IMG/VR virus record: IMGVR_UViG_3300035698_015022
Location: 1 to 42,993 of that record
Length of the DNA stretch: 42,993 nt
Direction: 5' to 3' (one strand)
DNA from: a virus
The notes below the pieces were generated by a model that saw only the letters and a program-made list of their open reading frames with translations, made no database searches and was not told where the DNA came from. Below, piece by piece: positions 7,955-17,499 of the stretch (position 1 is the first letter of the stretch; every line of letters begins with the position of its first letter). The position numbers and the translations under genes were made by a program.

Positions 7955-10900
7955 CGTAAGTATAATAGATGCAAATGCTAACCCAAGTTGGGACGTTTGT
8001 TATAGAGTCCACTACTAAATCAATTTCACTATCTGCAGCTATTGAAGCATCAGCAAAGGTAGTGGTTGACGCTTCCCCTGCTGCAGGAGCAAGAGATGCG
8101 TTCATAATGTTGCCAGGAGTTCCATCGTCTTCCTGTAAGTTGAAGGTTACTGTCTGATCTGACTCAGCCCAGATTTCTGTTATGGTAACCGCTAAAGTCG
8201 GTCTCCAAAGAGATTTCAAGTCATCTGCTGCTACTGGGTCTTCAATGTATTTACAATCGTGGTCTGAATCTGTGGTAGTTGAAACGACTCCCGAATCTGC
8301 CCTTAGAAGTCCTGTCCAAGAGGTAGGAAGGGTCAATCCCCCGACTATAGTTGTGTTCCCCGTATAATCCACTGAAAACCTTTCTGATCCTCCCACTCCA
8401 AGATTCATAAGGTCTCCTGAAGTGTTTTGAAAATCAGCAGATATTCCTGTTGCTGAAATTGCCTCTGAGTCAATCTCAAAAGCTATTCCATCACCATTCT
8501 GGTCTGATAGAAGATTACTACCTGTGCCCACATTTATAACCGCTACTACGCTTTTATTAGAACTTGATGCGTGACCTTGGTAAAAGGTTGCCAAATTAGC
8601 ATTTGTTTGGGCAACCGTTGAATATACATACAATAAATATTTGTCTCCTGCTGATTCTACAGTTTGTCTTAATCTTAAACCAAAATTAGTTGAAGCATTG
8701 CCTAAATACATTGCTTCAGGATTATTGGTTAGATCGTTTTGTGCAATTGTTAAAGGAACATAATTGTCCCCATCATCAACTGTCATTGTTAGGGCTCCTG
8801 TCATAGCATCCCCAGCGGTTAAAACAAAAGCATCATCTACATTGAAAGTAGTCCCATCCAAGGTTAAATTAGTTCCTCCTAAATATGTTGTGTTATTATC
8901 AGCCAGATATTCTGTGGAAGAAGCTATAAAAGCATTATCAATTACAGTTCCTTCCCAAACACCTGTTCCAACTATTCCGTCCTTATCAATGGCAAATTTC
9001 TCTGAACCATTTATTTCTGCCTGAAAGAAATCTCCACCAAACCCTGTTTCCATATCAGCATGGAATGCTATTGCTCCTGCATTGGCTGTATTACCAACAA
9101 TCTGTATTCCCTCCATTGCTTGGTTTGCCCCACCAACATCAATTCTTAAAAGTTTAGATGCCCCAGATTGAGTATCTGAAACCATCATAACTGTCAAAGC
9201 TGCTGTATTCACATTGTTAGCGCCAGATATTGACATCGCAGTTCCCCCTGCCGCCATTTGACGGATGTGCATTGCTGTTCCCCACGGTTGAGAATCTGCG
9301 TCCCAATCTCCTCCTTGAGCATTGTTATTTGTCAACATAATGCCAGAGTTTACGCCTGTGCCAGTATTATTACCTATTACTCCTGTCATTAGTGCCACTC
9401 CTGCGGTTGAGGATGTGTTCTCTGTATCTAAGTTTAATAAAATAAGTTCATTCGAAGTTGTATCTGTTGATAGAGTTAATCCGTCTCCTGTTGTCCCAGA
9501 TATGTCGCTTCCCCACGCCAAACTATCCGTAGTTGTTGACCAAGTTCCAGAATCCATCCTAAGCATTCCCGTCCAATCTGAAGTATCCAATCCTGTTCCG
9601 CCCCTAATATTGTCAACCGCAGTTCCTTCCCAGGTCCCAGTAGCAATAGTGCCAACCTCAGTAATAGCTGATTGTAGGAAATGTTCGTCAGCTGAAAAAT
9701 TATCTAAAGCATCGTGGTTGCAGGTAATTACTCCGTCTGAATCAATGGTGCAGTCATTGCTCATAGCCACTCCTACAGGATCATCTGAAACATTGCCGAC
9801 ATAAATATAATTATCTGTTAAGACCATATCAGTTAGTTCGTCCCAATCGGCACTAACTCCTATATCATCAGCAAATTCGCTTAAATTAGAATAAGTTGTA
9901 TCAGCCAGATATTCTGTGGAAGAGGCAATAAATCCGTTTGCTATTGCCGTGCCTTCCCAGATACCAGTTTCAATTGTTCCAAGCGTAATAATTGTAGTTG
10001 TCCCAGTATTTGCCTCTAAAGCCATAGTTCCAAGCTCTAAACTCGTTCTGCCCGTAGCAGCTACGAGATTATCAGATGTCCCCGTCCAGTAAATGTCCGC
10101 CAAGAACTCTGTTGAGGAAGCTATTGTCGTAACAATGCTCGTAGTCCCTGATCCTGTGACTCCTCCCGTTAAGGTTATGCTCTCGTTCCCAGTTAGAAAA
10201 GTATCATCCAAAGAACAACCTTGATCAGTCCCATCACAAGAAAAATCTCCAAAATCAGTATTTGATAGTTCGTCTTCTGAGATGTCTGCACCAAAGTCGT
10301 TGTCTAAGTTAATTGTAAATCCAGACAAGGTTAAACCAGTGCCGGCCACTAAATCAGTTGATGTCCCAATCTCCCAGGTAGCCCCTGTGGTGGCGTAGGA
10401 GCTATCATTTGTCCATAATGAGATATTTCCCCCTGCGGTAGTTAAGGTCCCAACTGTGTCTATCGTGGTTGTTCCTGTGTTAGCTTCTAAGGCCATTGTC
10501 CCTAACTCAAGAGATGTTCTTCCTGTGGCTGCTACTAAGTTTGTCGAAGTGCCAGTCCAGAAAATATCAGTGTTTGTATCAATCAAGTATTCAGTTGAGG
10601 AAGCTATAAAAGCATCAGCTATTACTGTGCCTTCCCAGGTTCCAGTTGCTATTGTCCCAATAGAAGTTAAAGACGAGAGAGTGGCTACGGTATTATCTAT
10701 AAATCCTTGCCCAGACCAGTCTCCCCAGCCAAAGGCGGTATTCCAGTCAGTTGTTGAGGCGTCAGTCGGGATATTATATCCAGCCGTCAAGGTTAAAGCT
10801 AAGGTTCCAGAAGTTGTAATTGGATTATCACCGATAGTCAATCCCGTAGGCACCGACATATCTACCGAAGTCACTGTGCCACTTCCAACCGTAGTAGTTG

Positions 10901-13900
10901 AAACAACTCCCGAATCTGCTCGTAAAACACCCGTCAGTCCAGTGTCTATTGTCAAAGCTCCAGTAATTCCTACTGTTGAATCAAACTGAACAGCGTCCTC
11001 CTCGTTTATTAAGGTTTTATTTGCCACTATGTTATTAAGTTCAGTAAAAGTGTTAATAGATGAACTTGCCAGTAAAATCTCGTCTGTCACCCACGCCTGT
11101 AATTCTGAAAAAGTATTTATGTCCTCATCTTGCATATAAGCAGAAAGAGCAGCCGTGGTAATAAAAGTTGAAGTAGTATTATCATATTGAGAAAGGTCAT
11201 CGGTAACTACAAAATCCATATCGTCAGTGCCATCTTGGTATGTCACCGTAATTAAAGTATGAGTTCCTGTGGTAGTGGCTACCATTGTTCCAGCAAAATC
11301 CTCTACCTGTTCTTGGGTTAAGGTAGCCCCTGCATCAGAATTACAAACTAAATCTGTGCCATCAAAAAGGCAGAACTTTCCAGTAGTCATAGTCCCCTCC
11401 TTTATTGAGAATACTTCGCTTGTTAAATCCAATAGGGTTCCAGTAGCAGAATAGGTTGTGTCGGTGTCTGCCAAATACTCTGTTGAAGAAGCAAGGTAGG
11501 CATCAGCCAATGCTGTGTCTAAGGTCAAAGAAGTAGCGTCTATCGCTCCTGCAGAGGTTACTGTAAATTGGTCAGCGTTTCCTACTGTTAATAATTGAGA
11601 AGGACTCGTCGTCCCGATGCCGACGAGGCCGGCATTCATAACTAACGTGTTATCGTAAAGAGTATTGGATTCTCTGGTATTAAATGCAAAATATCCGTCA
11701 GAGTCCCATTTGAAGTTTCCATAATTTTGAGCATCATTACCTACTCGCAATATAACGTCACCAGAATCACTTTGAACGTGTAATTTTGTACCCGGCCCCG
11801 TTGTCCCTATCCCGACGTTGCCGCTTACGGTTAAATCCGAACTTAAAGTTGTTGTAGCCGCAAAACTATGGAGTCCTGTCCAGTCAAAAGCATCTCCTTC
11901 GCTTAATTCTTCATTTGAAATAGAGTCATTAGGCACAGTAATTCCAGTCGTAAAAGTTGGAGAAGTGCCGAATACCATTTTTCCAGTTCCTGTTTCATCA
12001 TCAACTAAATCTAACCAAGCCAAAGAAGTTGTTGCTTCTAAAGTAAATACTGTTCCATTCAGAACCACAGGATTGAGCGCTGTATATGTAGTATTATCGT
12101 CTGCTTCGCAAGCCAAATCATCTCCGCTAAGATAATAATGATTTCCTGCGGCACAAGCGGTTGAGAAAAGTATATCTTCTTCATCTACTGAGTCATTTGG
12201 AATTGTCAAACCACCTACGATTGTAGTGGTGGCTAAAGTAGAAGCTCCAGTAACAGTTAGAACTGAAGTAGTAGCAGTCCCTATCCCAGTTATATTATAA
12301 CCTCCAACATCCCAGTTGCCAGTTAAGGCCCTTGAACCTGCAGCTAATAAGTATTGAGTGTGGTCATCGTCATCAAGTCCTCCAAGCGAACCGTGGTCTG
12401 ATACAGATGTTCCAACAAAGAAAGTATCACTCACCATTTGGATTGTTGGAAAACTTCCACCCGCTTGTGGAGCAACTATCTTTCCTATTAAAAGTCCAAA
12501 ATCTGTTAAGTGGTCTGGTTTTGTTGGTTCTGTTGCGGTTTCAGCATCTCCTAACGCAGAAGTAGTTTCTCCATATCTTACATAAACATCATTATCATCT
12601 GCGTGTTTATAAACCCAAAATGTTCCATATCTATTATTTCCAACATTGCCAAGAGTTCCATCTCCGTCATCATAATGGGCATAATCAATTACAGTGCTTG
12701 TCGCTGATTCTGTCCAGCCACCACTACCATCTCTATAAACAGGAATAAACCCAGTCGTACTGTTGTAGGAATCTATAACGACTCTGTTTATCCCAGCATA
12801 AGCAATCCCAGCTGTCATTGTAAAATTATTAGTCCCAGAATAAGCAATAGTTGAACCACTCTCCAATTCTATGGCTCTCAATTCTCCTGCCCTTAAATGA
12901 AGTCCAAAAAATCCATCCTGAAACTTGAATCCCCCGTTAATATAATGAACATTATCAGAAGTATCTTTCCTTACTTTACCAAGAGATATACTTGTTCTGA
13001 CGGCGATATAAGGATTTGACTCATTAAGAGAAATTGTTGGCGAACCGCCATTGTAATTCAAAGATATAAAATAAGTTGTGCTTGAGGCAGTTATCGCTTC
13101 ATTGTCTTGTTCTGCTAAGGTCACATAAGCCAAAGTCCCAGTAACCGAGTCAGTAGTTCTCATTAGAGCAGTCAAAGCCCCAACCTTATAAGTCCCGGCA
13201 TTAGTTCCCTCGGTAATCACTCCTCCAGTTAAAATCATTGGAGAGAGCGGTTGATCAATAAAATATGATTTGTCAGGCATATCATCTAAACTCACTTGGC
13301 TGGCACCTGTTCCCCAGTCAATCATAGTGTCATGGACAGTATCTGCCCCTATCGTAGTTGTGATTGAAGTAGTCCCAGAACCCGAGACATCTCCTGATAG
13401 GGTTATTGTTTCGTTTCCTGTTAAATAGCCAGAATCATTAGTCCATAAAGAAATATTTCCGACTGCCGAACTTAGATAAGATATAGTTGTAGTTGCAAGA
13501 GTAGATGTTCCCTCAACCGTTAATGCTCCAGTCATCGTGTCTCCAGCAGTTAAAACATAAGAATCGGTAGCAATCTGGTAATAAGAACTTGAAGCAGCTA
13601 ACCATACTGGGTCAGATTCTGTAGTTAAAAAACTATCAGCCGAATTAAGATTTCCTGTAATAGTTAAATCTCCTGAAGAAACATCCATCCAGAACTCGGC
13701 AGTAGATGTAGCATCAGAACCCAACGCCAAATCAGAAGCAGTATCTGTTAAATAACTAAATCCTGTTGAGGTTGAGAATAAACCACCGTTTCCACCAGCA
13801 GGAGTAGAAGTTCCCCAAACTCCATTTGTAATATATGTATATCCAGTCCAGTCAGATGTGTCTTGTCCTGTGCCTCCCTGCGTCGGAAAAAGTTTAGTAG

Positions 13901-13985
13901 CTCCTATCACCGTTAAAGGGATAAATAAGATAATAAGAATAAATAAGACAACTTGTTTTGCTATTCTTCTTATATGTTTTTTCAT
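7947..13985 (-). CDS. giant repetitive adhesin/fibre-like protein with signal peptide
   Basis: 2012 residues, Ser/Thr/Gly-rich. Residues 1-30 are a strong signal peptide (basic HIRRIAKQ, hydrophobic VVLFILIILFIPLTVI, GAT). The rest is an array of short beta repeats. Units include FIASSTEYLAD-like (at least five), GTMALEANTGTTTI (twice, about residues 1160 and 1315), NISLWTNDSGYLT-like, and GIGTTGPGTKLHV/GIGTTSPSQLLTV near residues 720-800. The last ~105 residues form a separate beta-sandwich-like domain ending in ICIYYTYDD. The GIGTTSP and ASTLATTTI idioms are, from memory, common in predicted surface proteins of Patescibacteria. It could be a tail fibre or a surface protein made during infection; the signal peptide favours export. 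Confidence 0.7.
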   Translation of the reverse strand: MKKHIRRIAKQVVLFILIILFIPLTVIGATKLFPTQGGTGQDTSDWTGYTYITNGVWGTSTPAGGNGGLFSTSTGFSYLTDTASDLALGSDATSTAEFWMDVSSGDLTITGNLNSADSFLTTESDPVWLAASSSYYQIATDSYVLTAGDTMTGALTVEGTSTLATTTISYLSSAVGNISLWTNDSGYLTGNETITLSGDVSGSGTTSITTTIGADTVHDTMIDWGTGASQVSLDDMPDKSYFIDQPLSPMILTGGVITEGTNAGTYKVGALTALMRTTDSVTGTLAYVTLAEQDNEAITASSTTYFISLNYNGGSPTISLNESNPYIAVRTSISLGKVRKDTSDNVHYINGGFKFQDGFFGLHLRAGELRAIELESGSTIAYSGTNNFTMTAGIAYAGINRVVIDSYNSTTGFIPVYRDGSGGWTESATSTVIDYAHYDDGDGTLGNVGNNRYGTFWVYKHADDNDVYVRYGETTSALGDAETATEPTKPDHLTDFGLLIGKIVAPQAGGSFPTIQMVSDTFFVGTSVSDHGSLGGLDDDDHTQYLLAAGSRALTGNWDVGGYNITGIGTATTSVLTVTGASTLATTTIVGGLTIPNDSVDEEDILFSTACAAGNHYYLSGDDLACEADDNTTYTALNPVVLNGTVFTLEATTSLAWLDLVDDETGTGKMVFGTSPTFTTGITVPNDSISNEELSEGDAFDWTGLHSFAATTTLSSDLTVSGNVGIGTTGPGTKLHVQSDSGDVILRVGNDAQNYGNFKWDSDGYFAFNTRESNTLYDNTLVMNAGLVGIGTTSPSQLLTVGNADQFTVTSAGAIDATSLTLDTALADAYLASSTEYLADTDTTYSATGTLLDLTSEVFSIKEGTMTTGKFCLFDGTDLVCNSDAGATLTQEQVEDFAGTMVATTTGTHTLITVTYQDGTDDMDFVVTDDLSQYDNTTSTFITTAALSAYMQDEDINTFSELQAWVTDEILLASSSINTFTELNNIVANKTLINEEDAVQFDSTVGITGALTIDTGLTGVLRADSGVVSTTTVGSGTVTSVDMSVPTGLTIGDNPITTSGTLALTLTAGYNIPTDASTTDWNTAFGWGDWSGQGFIDNTVATLSSLTSIGTIATGTWEGTVIADAFIASSTEYLIDTNTDIFWTGTSTNLVAATGRTSLELGTMALEANTGTTTIDTVGTLTTAGGNISLWTNDSSYATTGATWEIGTSTDLVAGTGLTLSGFTINLDNDFGADISEDELSNTDFGDFSCDGTDQGCSLDDTFLTGNESITLTGGVTGSGTTSIVTTIASSTEFLADIYWTGTSDNLVAATGRTSLELGTMALEANTGTTTIITLGTIETGIWEGTAIANGFIASSTEYLADTTYSNLSEFADDIGVSADWDELTDMVLTDNYIYVGNVSDDPVGVAMSNDCTIDSDGVITCNHDALDNFSADEHFLQSAITEVGTIATGTWEGTAVDNIRGGTGLDTSDWTGMLRMDSGTWSTTTDSLAWGSDISGTTGDGLTLSTDTTSNELILLNLDTENTSSTAGVALMTGVIGNNTGTGVNSGIMLTNNNAQGGDWDADSQPWGTAMHIRQMAAGGTAMSISGANNVNTAALTVMMVSDTQSGASKLLRIDVGGANQAMEGIQIVGNTANAGAIAFHADMETGFGGDFFQAEINGSEKFAIDKDGIVGTGVWEGTVIDNAFIASSTEYLADNNTTYLGGTNLTLDGTTFNVDDAFVLTAGDAMTGALTMTVDDGDNYVPLTIAQNDLTNNPEAMYLGNASTNFGLRLRQTVESAGDKYLLYVYSTVAQTNANLATFYQGHASSSNKSVVAVINVGTGSNLLSDQNGDGIAFEIDSEAISATGISADFQNTSGDLMNLGVGGSERFSVDYTGNTTIVGGLTLPTSWTGLLRADSGVVSTTTDSDHDCKYIEDPVAADDLKSLWRPTLAVTITEIWAESDQTVTFNLQEDDGTPGNIMNASLAPAAGEASTTTFADASIAADSEIDLVVDSITNVPTWVSICIYYTYDD

Positions 13986-14347
13986 GTATAAATTATGGCT
14001 CGATGCCCACTCCCTGTGGGCGGAGCATTAACATAAGTAATTGTGGTTCCGACCAGAGTATAATCTTCTCCTCCTGGTGTTTGAAAAGCTCCATTCAAAT
14101 AAAGAGCAAAAAGATTCGCGCTTGTTATGGTAAAGATTTTATTCGCTCCATTTACCAATCCAGTAGGGATTTCAGGAGTATAAGTTCCTCCCCCTCCTGG
14201 GATCGTCTCGGTCACATCGCTTCCAACATTAGCACCTGCAACCCCGGCCCCTGCAAAATCAATAGACCGAAGATTAGTTACTATACTAACGCCTTCGTCT
14301 TTGACTGTTACAGGTCCACCCATCTCTTGCGGATTCCTAAATGACAT
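13982..14347 (-). CDS. fibre adaptor-like small structural protein
   Basis: 121 residues. The central motif VKDEGVSIVTNLRSIDFAGA followed by GVAGANVGSDVTETIPGGGG is a recurrent short module in phage fibre and baseplate-type proteins. The C-terminal half (TGLVNGANKIFTI, LFALYLNGAFQTPGGEDYTL) looks like a small beta domain seen in tail or head fibres. It lies between the coiled-coil protein and the giant gene, overlapping the latter's start by four bases. Likely structural; the exact place in the particle is unknown. Confidence 0.6.
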   Translation of the reverse strand: MSFRNPQEMGGPVTVKDEGVSIVTNLRSIDFAGAGVAGANVGSDVTETIPGGGGTYTPEIPTGLVNGANKIFTITSANLFALYLNGAFQTPGGEDYTLVGTTITYVNAPPTGSGHRAIIYT

Positions 14348-14348
14348 A

Positions 14349-15221
14349 TTAGATAATGATGTGAGTAATCTTTCTATTAAAATGTTTCTCCAGTTCGGCC
14401 TTTACTTTCCTCAAGTCCTTCTCCTTGTCTTTAACCCAACTCTCTTTTTCAGAAATGAGACCGTCTCTCCCGTTTAACTCCTTTGTTCTCTCGGCCATTT
14501 TCTCTTCAAAATCACTCATTACTTTAGAAGATTCATTCTTAAACTTCTCAAACTTCTGTTGCTGGAGATCGTAATCGAGCACCACTCTAACTACTTTCTC
14601 TTGAAATTCTTTGAGTTTCTTTTTCACTGCGGTTCTCTTGGCTTCTGAAGAAGCTATCTCTCTATCAAGGGAATCTGCCAATGCCTTCTTGCCGGACAAT
14701 GAATCTCTAACCTTCTCTAAATCCTTAATCTCTTTTTTGAGAGAACCAACCTTAATCCCTAAACTCTCAATTCCACCCCTTAAATCTCCCTCCTGAGCCT
14801 TTAGGTTAACGGTTGTGCCTTCAACACCAAGTAACTCATCGTTCATTTTAGACTTCTCCTTCTCTAATCTTCCTAATTCTTTTTCTGCTTCTGCTGTTTC
14901 CCCAGACAATTCTGCTTGCAAGCTCTTTTTTTCTCGAGAGTATTTCTCTTCTAAGACGAAGAGATCTTTCTCTTTTGCTTCGACCTTGCCAGACAATGAT
15001 AAAAGCCCGGCCTGAAACTTTTCCTTTTTATCTTCTAAATTCTTGAGTTCCTCCTTGACATCCTTAACCTTTGTTTTCCTTGCCTGTATTTCCAATAGGC
15101 CTTTTTTGGTTTCTCCGCGCTTAATACCTAAAACCTCAATCTCTTGTTCCAGAGTTTTTTTCTTCAACTCTAAATCTTTAGGCCCTGGTGTGAAACCTGT
15201 TTGGCGAGTTTTAAATGACAT
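14349..15221 (-). CDS. long coiled-coil protein
   Basis: 290 residues, almost entirely Lys/Glu/Leu heptad-like sequence from about residue 18 to 275, with no globular domain visible. It starts with MSFKTRQTGFTPGP; the next gene begins MSFRNPQEM, so the first residues are alike. Compositional similarity to a tape measure is noted, but it is short and lacks hydrophobic segments, so a fibre shaft or internal scaffold is equally possible. It is separated from both neighbours by one or two bases. Confidence 0.6.
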   Translation of the reverse strand: MSFKTRQTGFTPGPKDLELKKKTLEQEIEVLGIKRGETKKGLLEIQARKTKVKDVKEELKNLEDKKEKFQAGLLSLSGKVEAKEKDLFVLEEKYSREKKSLQAELSGETAEAEKELGRLEKEKSKMNDELLGVEGTTVNLKAQEGDLRGGIESLGIKVGSLKKEIKDLEKVRDSLSGKKALADSLDREIASSEAKRTAVKKKLKEFQEKVVRVVLDYDLQQQKFEKFKNESSKVMSDFEEKMAERTKELNGRDGLISEKESWVKDKEKDLRKVKAELEKHFNRKITHIII

Positions 15222-15222
15222 T

Positions 15223-15612
15223 TTATGATACGCCTACAACGGCGTCTATTTTTAATAAAGAATTGTCAACGGTTCCAATTCCTTTGGCAGAAACTTTAAT
15301 GAGATGGGCTTTAATCGGAATAGCTAAGACATAGCTGCCAGCATCTCCAAATCTATGTATTCCCGCAGATTCAGTAGATTCAGTACCATCAATTGCTGAG
15401 AATGTTTCTTGATAGTAGGTTATGCCATCATGAGAAAACTCAACCTTAACCTCAATGCGACTTAAAGAACCTATAGTAAATGCCAAAAACAGCATTAACT
15501 GATTGTATCTTTCACAATCCTTGAGAACTGTGCCAGCGATAAAGCCAGTCGTCAAAATAGTAGATGCCCTGACCGACTTAATTTCGTATGTTTGAACAAT
15601 AGGGTTTGACAA
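15223..15612 (-). CDS. small beta-rich virion-type protein, TTG start
   Basis: 129 residues read from a TTG codon (TTG TCA AAC CCT). No ATG is available upstream in frame before a TGA three codons earlier. The region SRIEVKVEFSHDGITYYQE is a fibronectin-like strand pair often seen in phage structural proteins, and the rest is beta-rich. The upstream neighbour is a decayed HNH endonuclease whose frame runs into this gene. The odd start may therefore be a scar of that insertion. Confidence 0.6.
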   Translation of the reverse strand: MSNPIVQTYEIKSVRASTILTTGFIAGTVLKDCERYNQLMLFLAFTIGSLSRIEVKVEFSHDGITYYQETFSAIDGTESTESAGIHRFGDAGSYVLAIPIKAHLIKVSAKGIGTVDNSLLKIDAVVGVS

Positions 15613-15845
15613 AGTAGTTCATTTGATACTGACACCAATTCCTCAAAAATAGGAATTAGCCGTTTCTCTTCAGCCCTCTTCCGAGGATGATGGGCTTGGC
15701 ATAATGTGATGCCATTATTAATTTTATATCTTAATTCTGGATATTGTTCCCAACCTTTAATGTGATGAACAATATTATATCCAGAACAATTTTCGTTCTT
15801 TAGGCGACAAGCATTTTTGTTTGTATCCTTTTTTAGGCATAATAA
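15552..15845 (-). pseudogene. HNH homing endonuclease remnant
   Basis: Between the beta-helix gene and the 15612 gene, one minus frame encodes CLKKDTNKNACRLKNENCSG, then YNIVHHIKGWEQYPELRY and NNGITLCQAHHPRKRAEEKR. This is a good HNH core with paired cysteines, the VHHI histidines and the NNGITLC Asn. The frame opens directly after a TAA with no start codon. An ATG at 15840 (MPKKGYKQ) is in another frame that stops after 22 codons. The N-terminal half expected of a free-standing HNH enzyme is missing. The homologous part ends near 15613; the rest of the frame only reads into the next gene. It is most likely a degenerate mobile endonuclease. Confidence 0.7.
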
Positions 15846-15867
15846 TTAGTTATTTTAATTATTTAAG

Positions 15868-15922
15868 TTTGGGCTGGAGGGGAGAAATAACCTCCCCTCC
15901 AATTGCTTCCGTCGAACCCAAA
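15868..15922 (-). terminator. two-tier hairpin after the beta-helix gene
   Basis: A perfect 9-bp stem (876-884 with 892-900, GGAGGGGAG/CTCCCCTCC, 7-base loop) is enclosed by a second 6-bp helix (868-873 with 917-922, TTTGGG/CCCAAA). It lies 22 bases past the stop of the beta-helix gene. There is no U-run on the minus strand after it, so it may be an mRNA 3'-end stabiliser or a weak terminator rather than a classical intrinsic terminator. Confidence 0.5.
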
Positions 15923-15943
15923 TTCAAAGTCACAAGGAAAGAC

Positions 15944-16969
15944 TTAGGATTCTGCTCCAGCGGCAGCTTCTGAAATGAAGTAGTTTGAACCCTCGGTAGC
16001 ATGTCCTGGCCATCCGTGGTGGTTTCCAGAGGTAAAGTCAGTGCCTAATAACTTAACAGTATTCGCACAGGCGAAAAAGTTATTCATTACAGACATCACT
16101 CCGGTAGAACCGGCTACATTGTAGATAGCATAGGCAAATGCATGGCTTGTTCTGTCTCCGAAGTAATTATCGTAAATCATTGCGCCGATTGCTGAGTTAG
16201 CCGCGCCATAAGCATAAATACCATAGCCACCATTGTCAGCTAAAACAGTATTCCTTCTTATAACAGTACTTTCGTTTGAGGCATTACCTGGTCCCATAAA
16301 GATAGCTGCCAGAGTTTGTCGTTCAAAAACATTATCTTCGACAATAACTCCAAGCCTTGAACCATCTAAATAGACACCGTACTGTCCTTCCGATCCACCT
16401 CTAAAGAAGTTGTGGTGAACCCAGCAACCAGTTGCATTGGCTGTCGTTTCCCCAGAAGAAGTGCTATATAATCCGCCACCAACATAGACTCCTGAATATC
16501 CACCACCGCCATCAAACATAAACCCAGTGATTTCTACCCCACCAGAAAGAACTGTAAATCCAGCCCCCTGACTTCCAGCTAATCCCAAAGGCCCAATAGG
16601 ATATTTGGTAGTAGCGTCAGACATTCTAATTCTTGCTCCATAATCTGCTTGAGCGCCACCTGGACCCATAATCTTTAGTCCATCTTGATCGTCAGCAACA
16701 AGAACATTCTCGGTCCACTTTCCTCTTCCTACAACAACCATATCTCCAACATCATCTCTACCCTGATCAACTGCTGATTGAATAGTCGTATAAACTGCCT
16801 CCACCCCGTCTTCATAAGCAGGATGTTCTGCTGCAAATTGAGTATAGTTAGGAGCATCTGACTTCATAGCCCAATATACTCTTCCAAGTAATTTAGCATC
16901 TCTAATAAACTCAGGATCAAGCATTTGGTGTCGAACTGCTCGCGATAAACCATCAGAAAATTTACTCAT
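15944..16969 (-). CDS. right-handed beta-helix virion protein
   Basis: 341 residues from the ATG at 16969; a longer frame from TTG at 16984 adds five residues and has no advantage. The N-terminal ~60 residues (FSDGLSRAVRHQMLDPEFIRDAKLLGRVYWA) are helical and resemble a capsid- or tail-attachment segment. From about residue 60 onward the sequence shows a beta-helix: TTIQSAVDQG, VVVGRGKWTENV, then repeated Gly/Asn/Val rungs such as GVYVGGG, NATGCWVHHNFFRGG, VIVEDNVFERQ and VIRRNTV. There is no signal peptide, in contrast to the helix protein at 4059. It could be a head fibre or spike. Confidence 0.7.
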   Translation of the reverse strand: MSKFSDGLSRAVRHQMLDPEFIRDAKLLGRVYWAMKSDAPNYTQFAAEHPAYEDGVEAVYTTIQSAVDQGRDDVGDMVVVGRGKWTENVLVADDQDGLKIMGPGGAQADYGARIRMSDATTKYPIGPLGLAGSQGAGFTVLSGGVEITGFMFDGGGGYSGVYVGGGLYSTSSGETTANATGCWVHHNFFRGGSEGQYGVYLDGSRLGVIVEDNVFERQTLAAIFMGPGNASNESTVIRRNTVLADNGGYGIYAYGAANSAIGAMIYDNYFGDRTSHAFAYAIYNVAGSTGVMSVMNNFFACANTVKLLGTDFTSGNHHGWPGHATEGSNYFISEAAAGAES

Positions 16970-17046
16970 TTTAGTTTTTAACAAACATCATAGAAGAGTG
17001 TCGAATCTCTGATATTTGTTAATTAGTTGATTATCTTTCGACCTTT

Positions 17047-17499
17047 TTATGCAAACCTCATAGGAGGCACAGCATTGATATAAACGGCACCCGGAACAAC
17101 TGTGCCATCGTCAAGATCAGTAGTTCCACCAACAAAGTTCCCTGTGCCTGTTGGGTTTATAACAATAAACCCGATCACAGCCTCATCTGCAGGGGTAACA
17201 GGAAATACAACAGCGTCAATGGTGGCCCCTTCAGTCCCCATATTGCAACTGACGTTTCCATCGCTATCAACCGCAAAGACAAACACGTTGAACTTAGCGT
17301 TTGTTACAGTGCCAGAAAGAGCTGTTAAGTCAGCAGCTGCTAACACATACATCTTTCCGTCTATGAAGTAATAAACATCGTTTGCTGTCAGGGCAAGAGT
17401 CGCAGTGGCTGCAATCGCTAACGCACCGCTATTCATTACGTGTTTTTCCAGAAGGTCTATGAGGTTTTGACGACTTAGACCGAAAATTGGATCATTCAT
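17047..17499 (-). CDS. small structural protein, copy B of a tandem pair
   Basis: 150 residues, closely similar along its whole length to the product of 17532-17978. Shared stretches include FGLS, QNLIDLLEKHV, MGTEGATIDAVVFP and the C-terminus NAVPPMRFA. The N-terminal helix (about 8-24) is followed by a beta-rich, Ala/Val/Thr-rich domain. The position after the capsid gene and the beta-rich composition suggest a decoration protein or head fibre. That role is inferred; no family is recognised. Confidence 0.65.
   Translation of the reverse strand: MNDPIFGLSRQNLIDLLEKHVMNSGALAIAATATLALTANDVYYFIDGKMYVLAAADLTALSGTVTNAKFNVFVFAVDSDGNVSCNMGTEGATIDAVVFPVTPADEAVIGFIVINPTGTGNFVGGTTDLDDGTVVPGAVYINAVPPMRFA

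Noticed and set aside
7969-12585. Many plus-strand frames of 60-180 codons opposite the giant gene
   Set aside because: They mirror a Ser/Thr/Gly-rich minus-strand protein, lack ribosome-binding sites and have Ser/Val/Pro-rich low-complexity products.
14349-15221. Tape measure protein
   Set aside because: Only 290 residues, no hydrophobic segments, and no major tail tube gene nearby.
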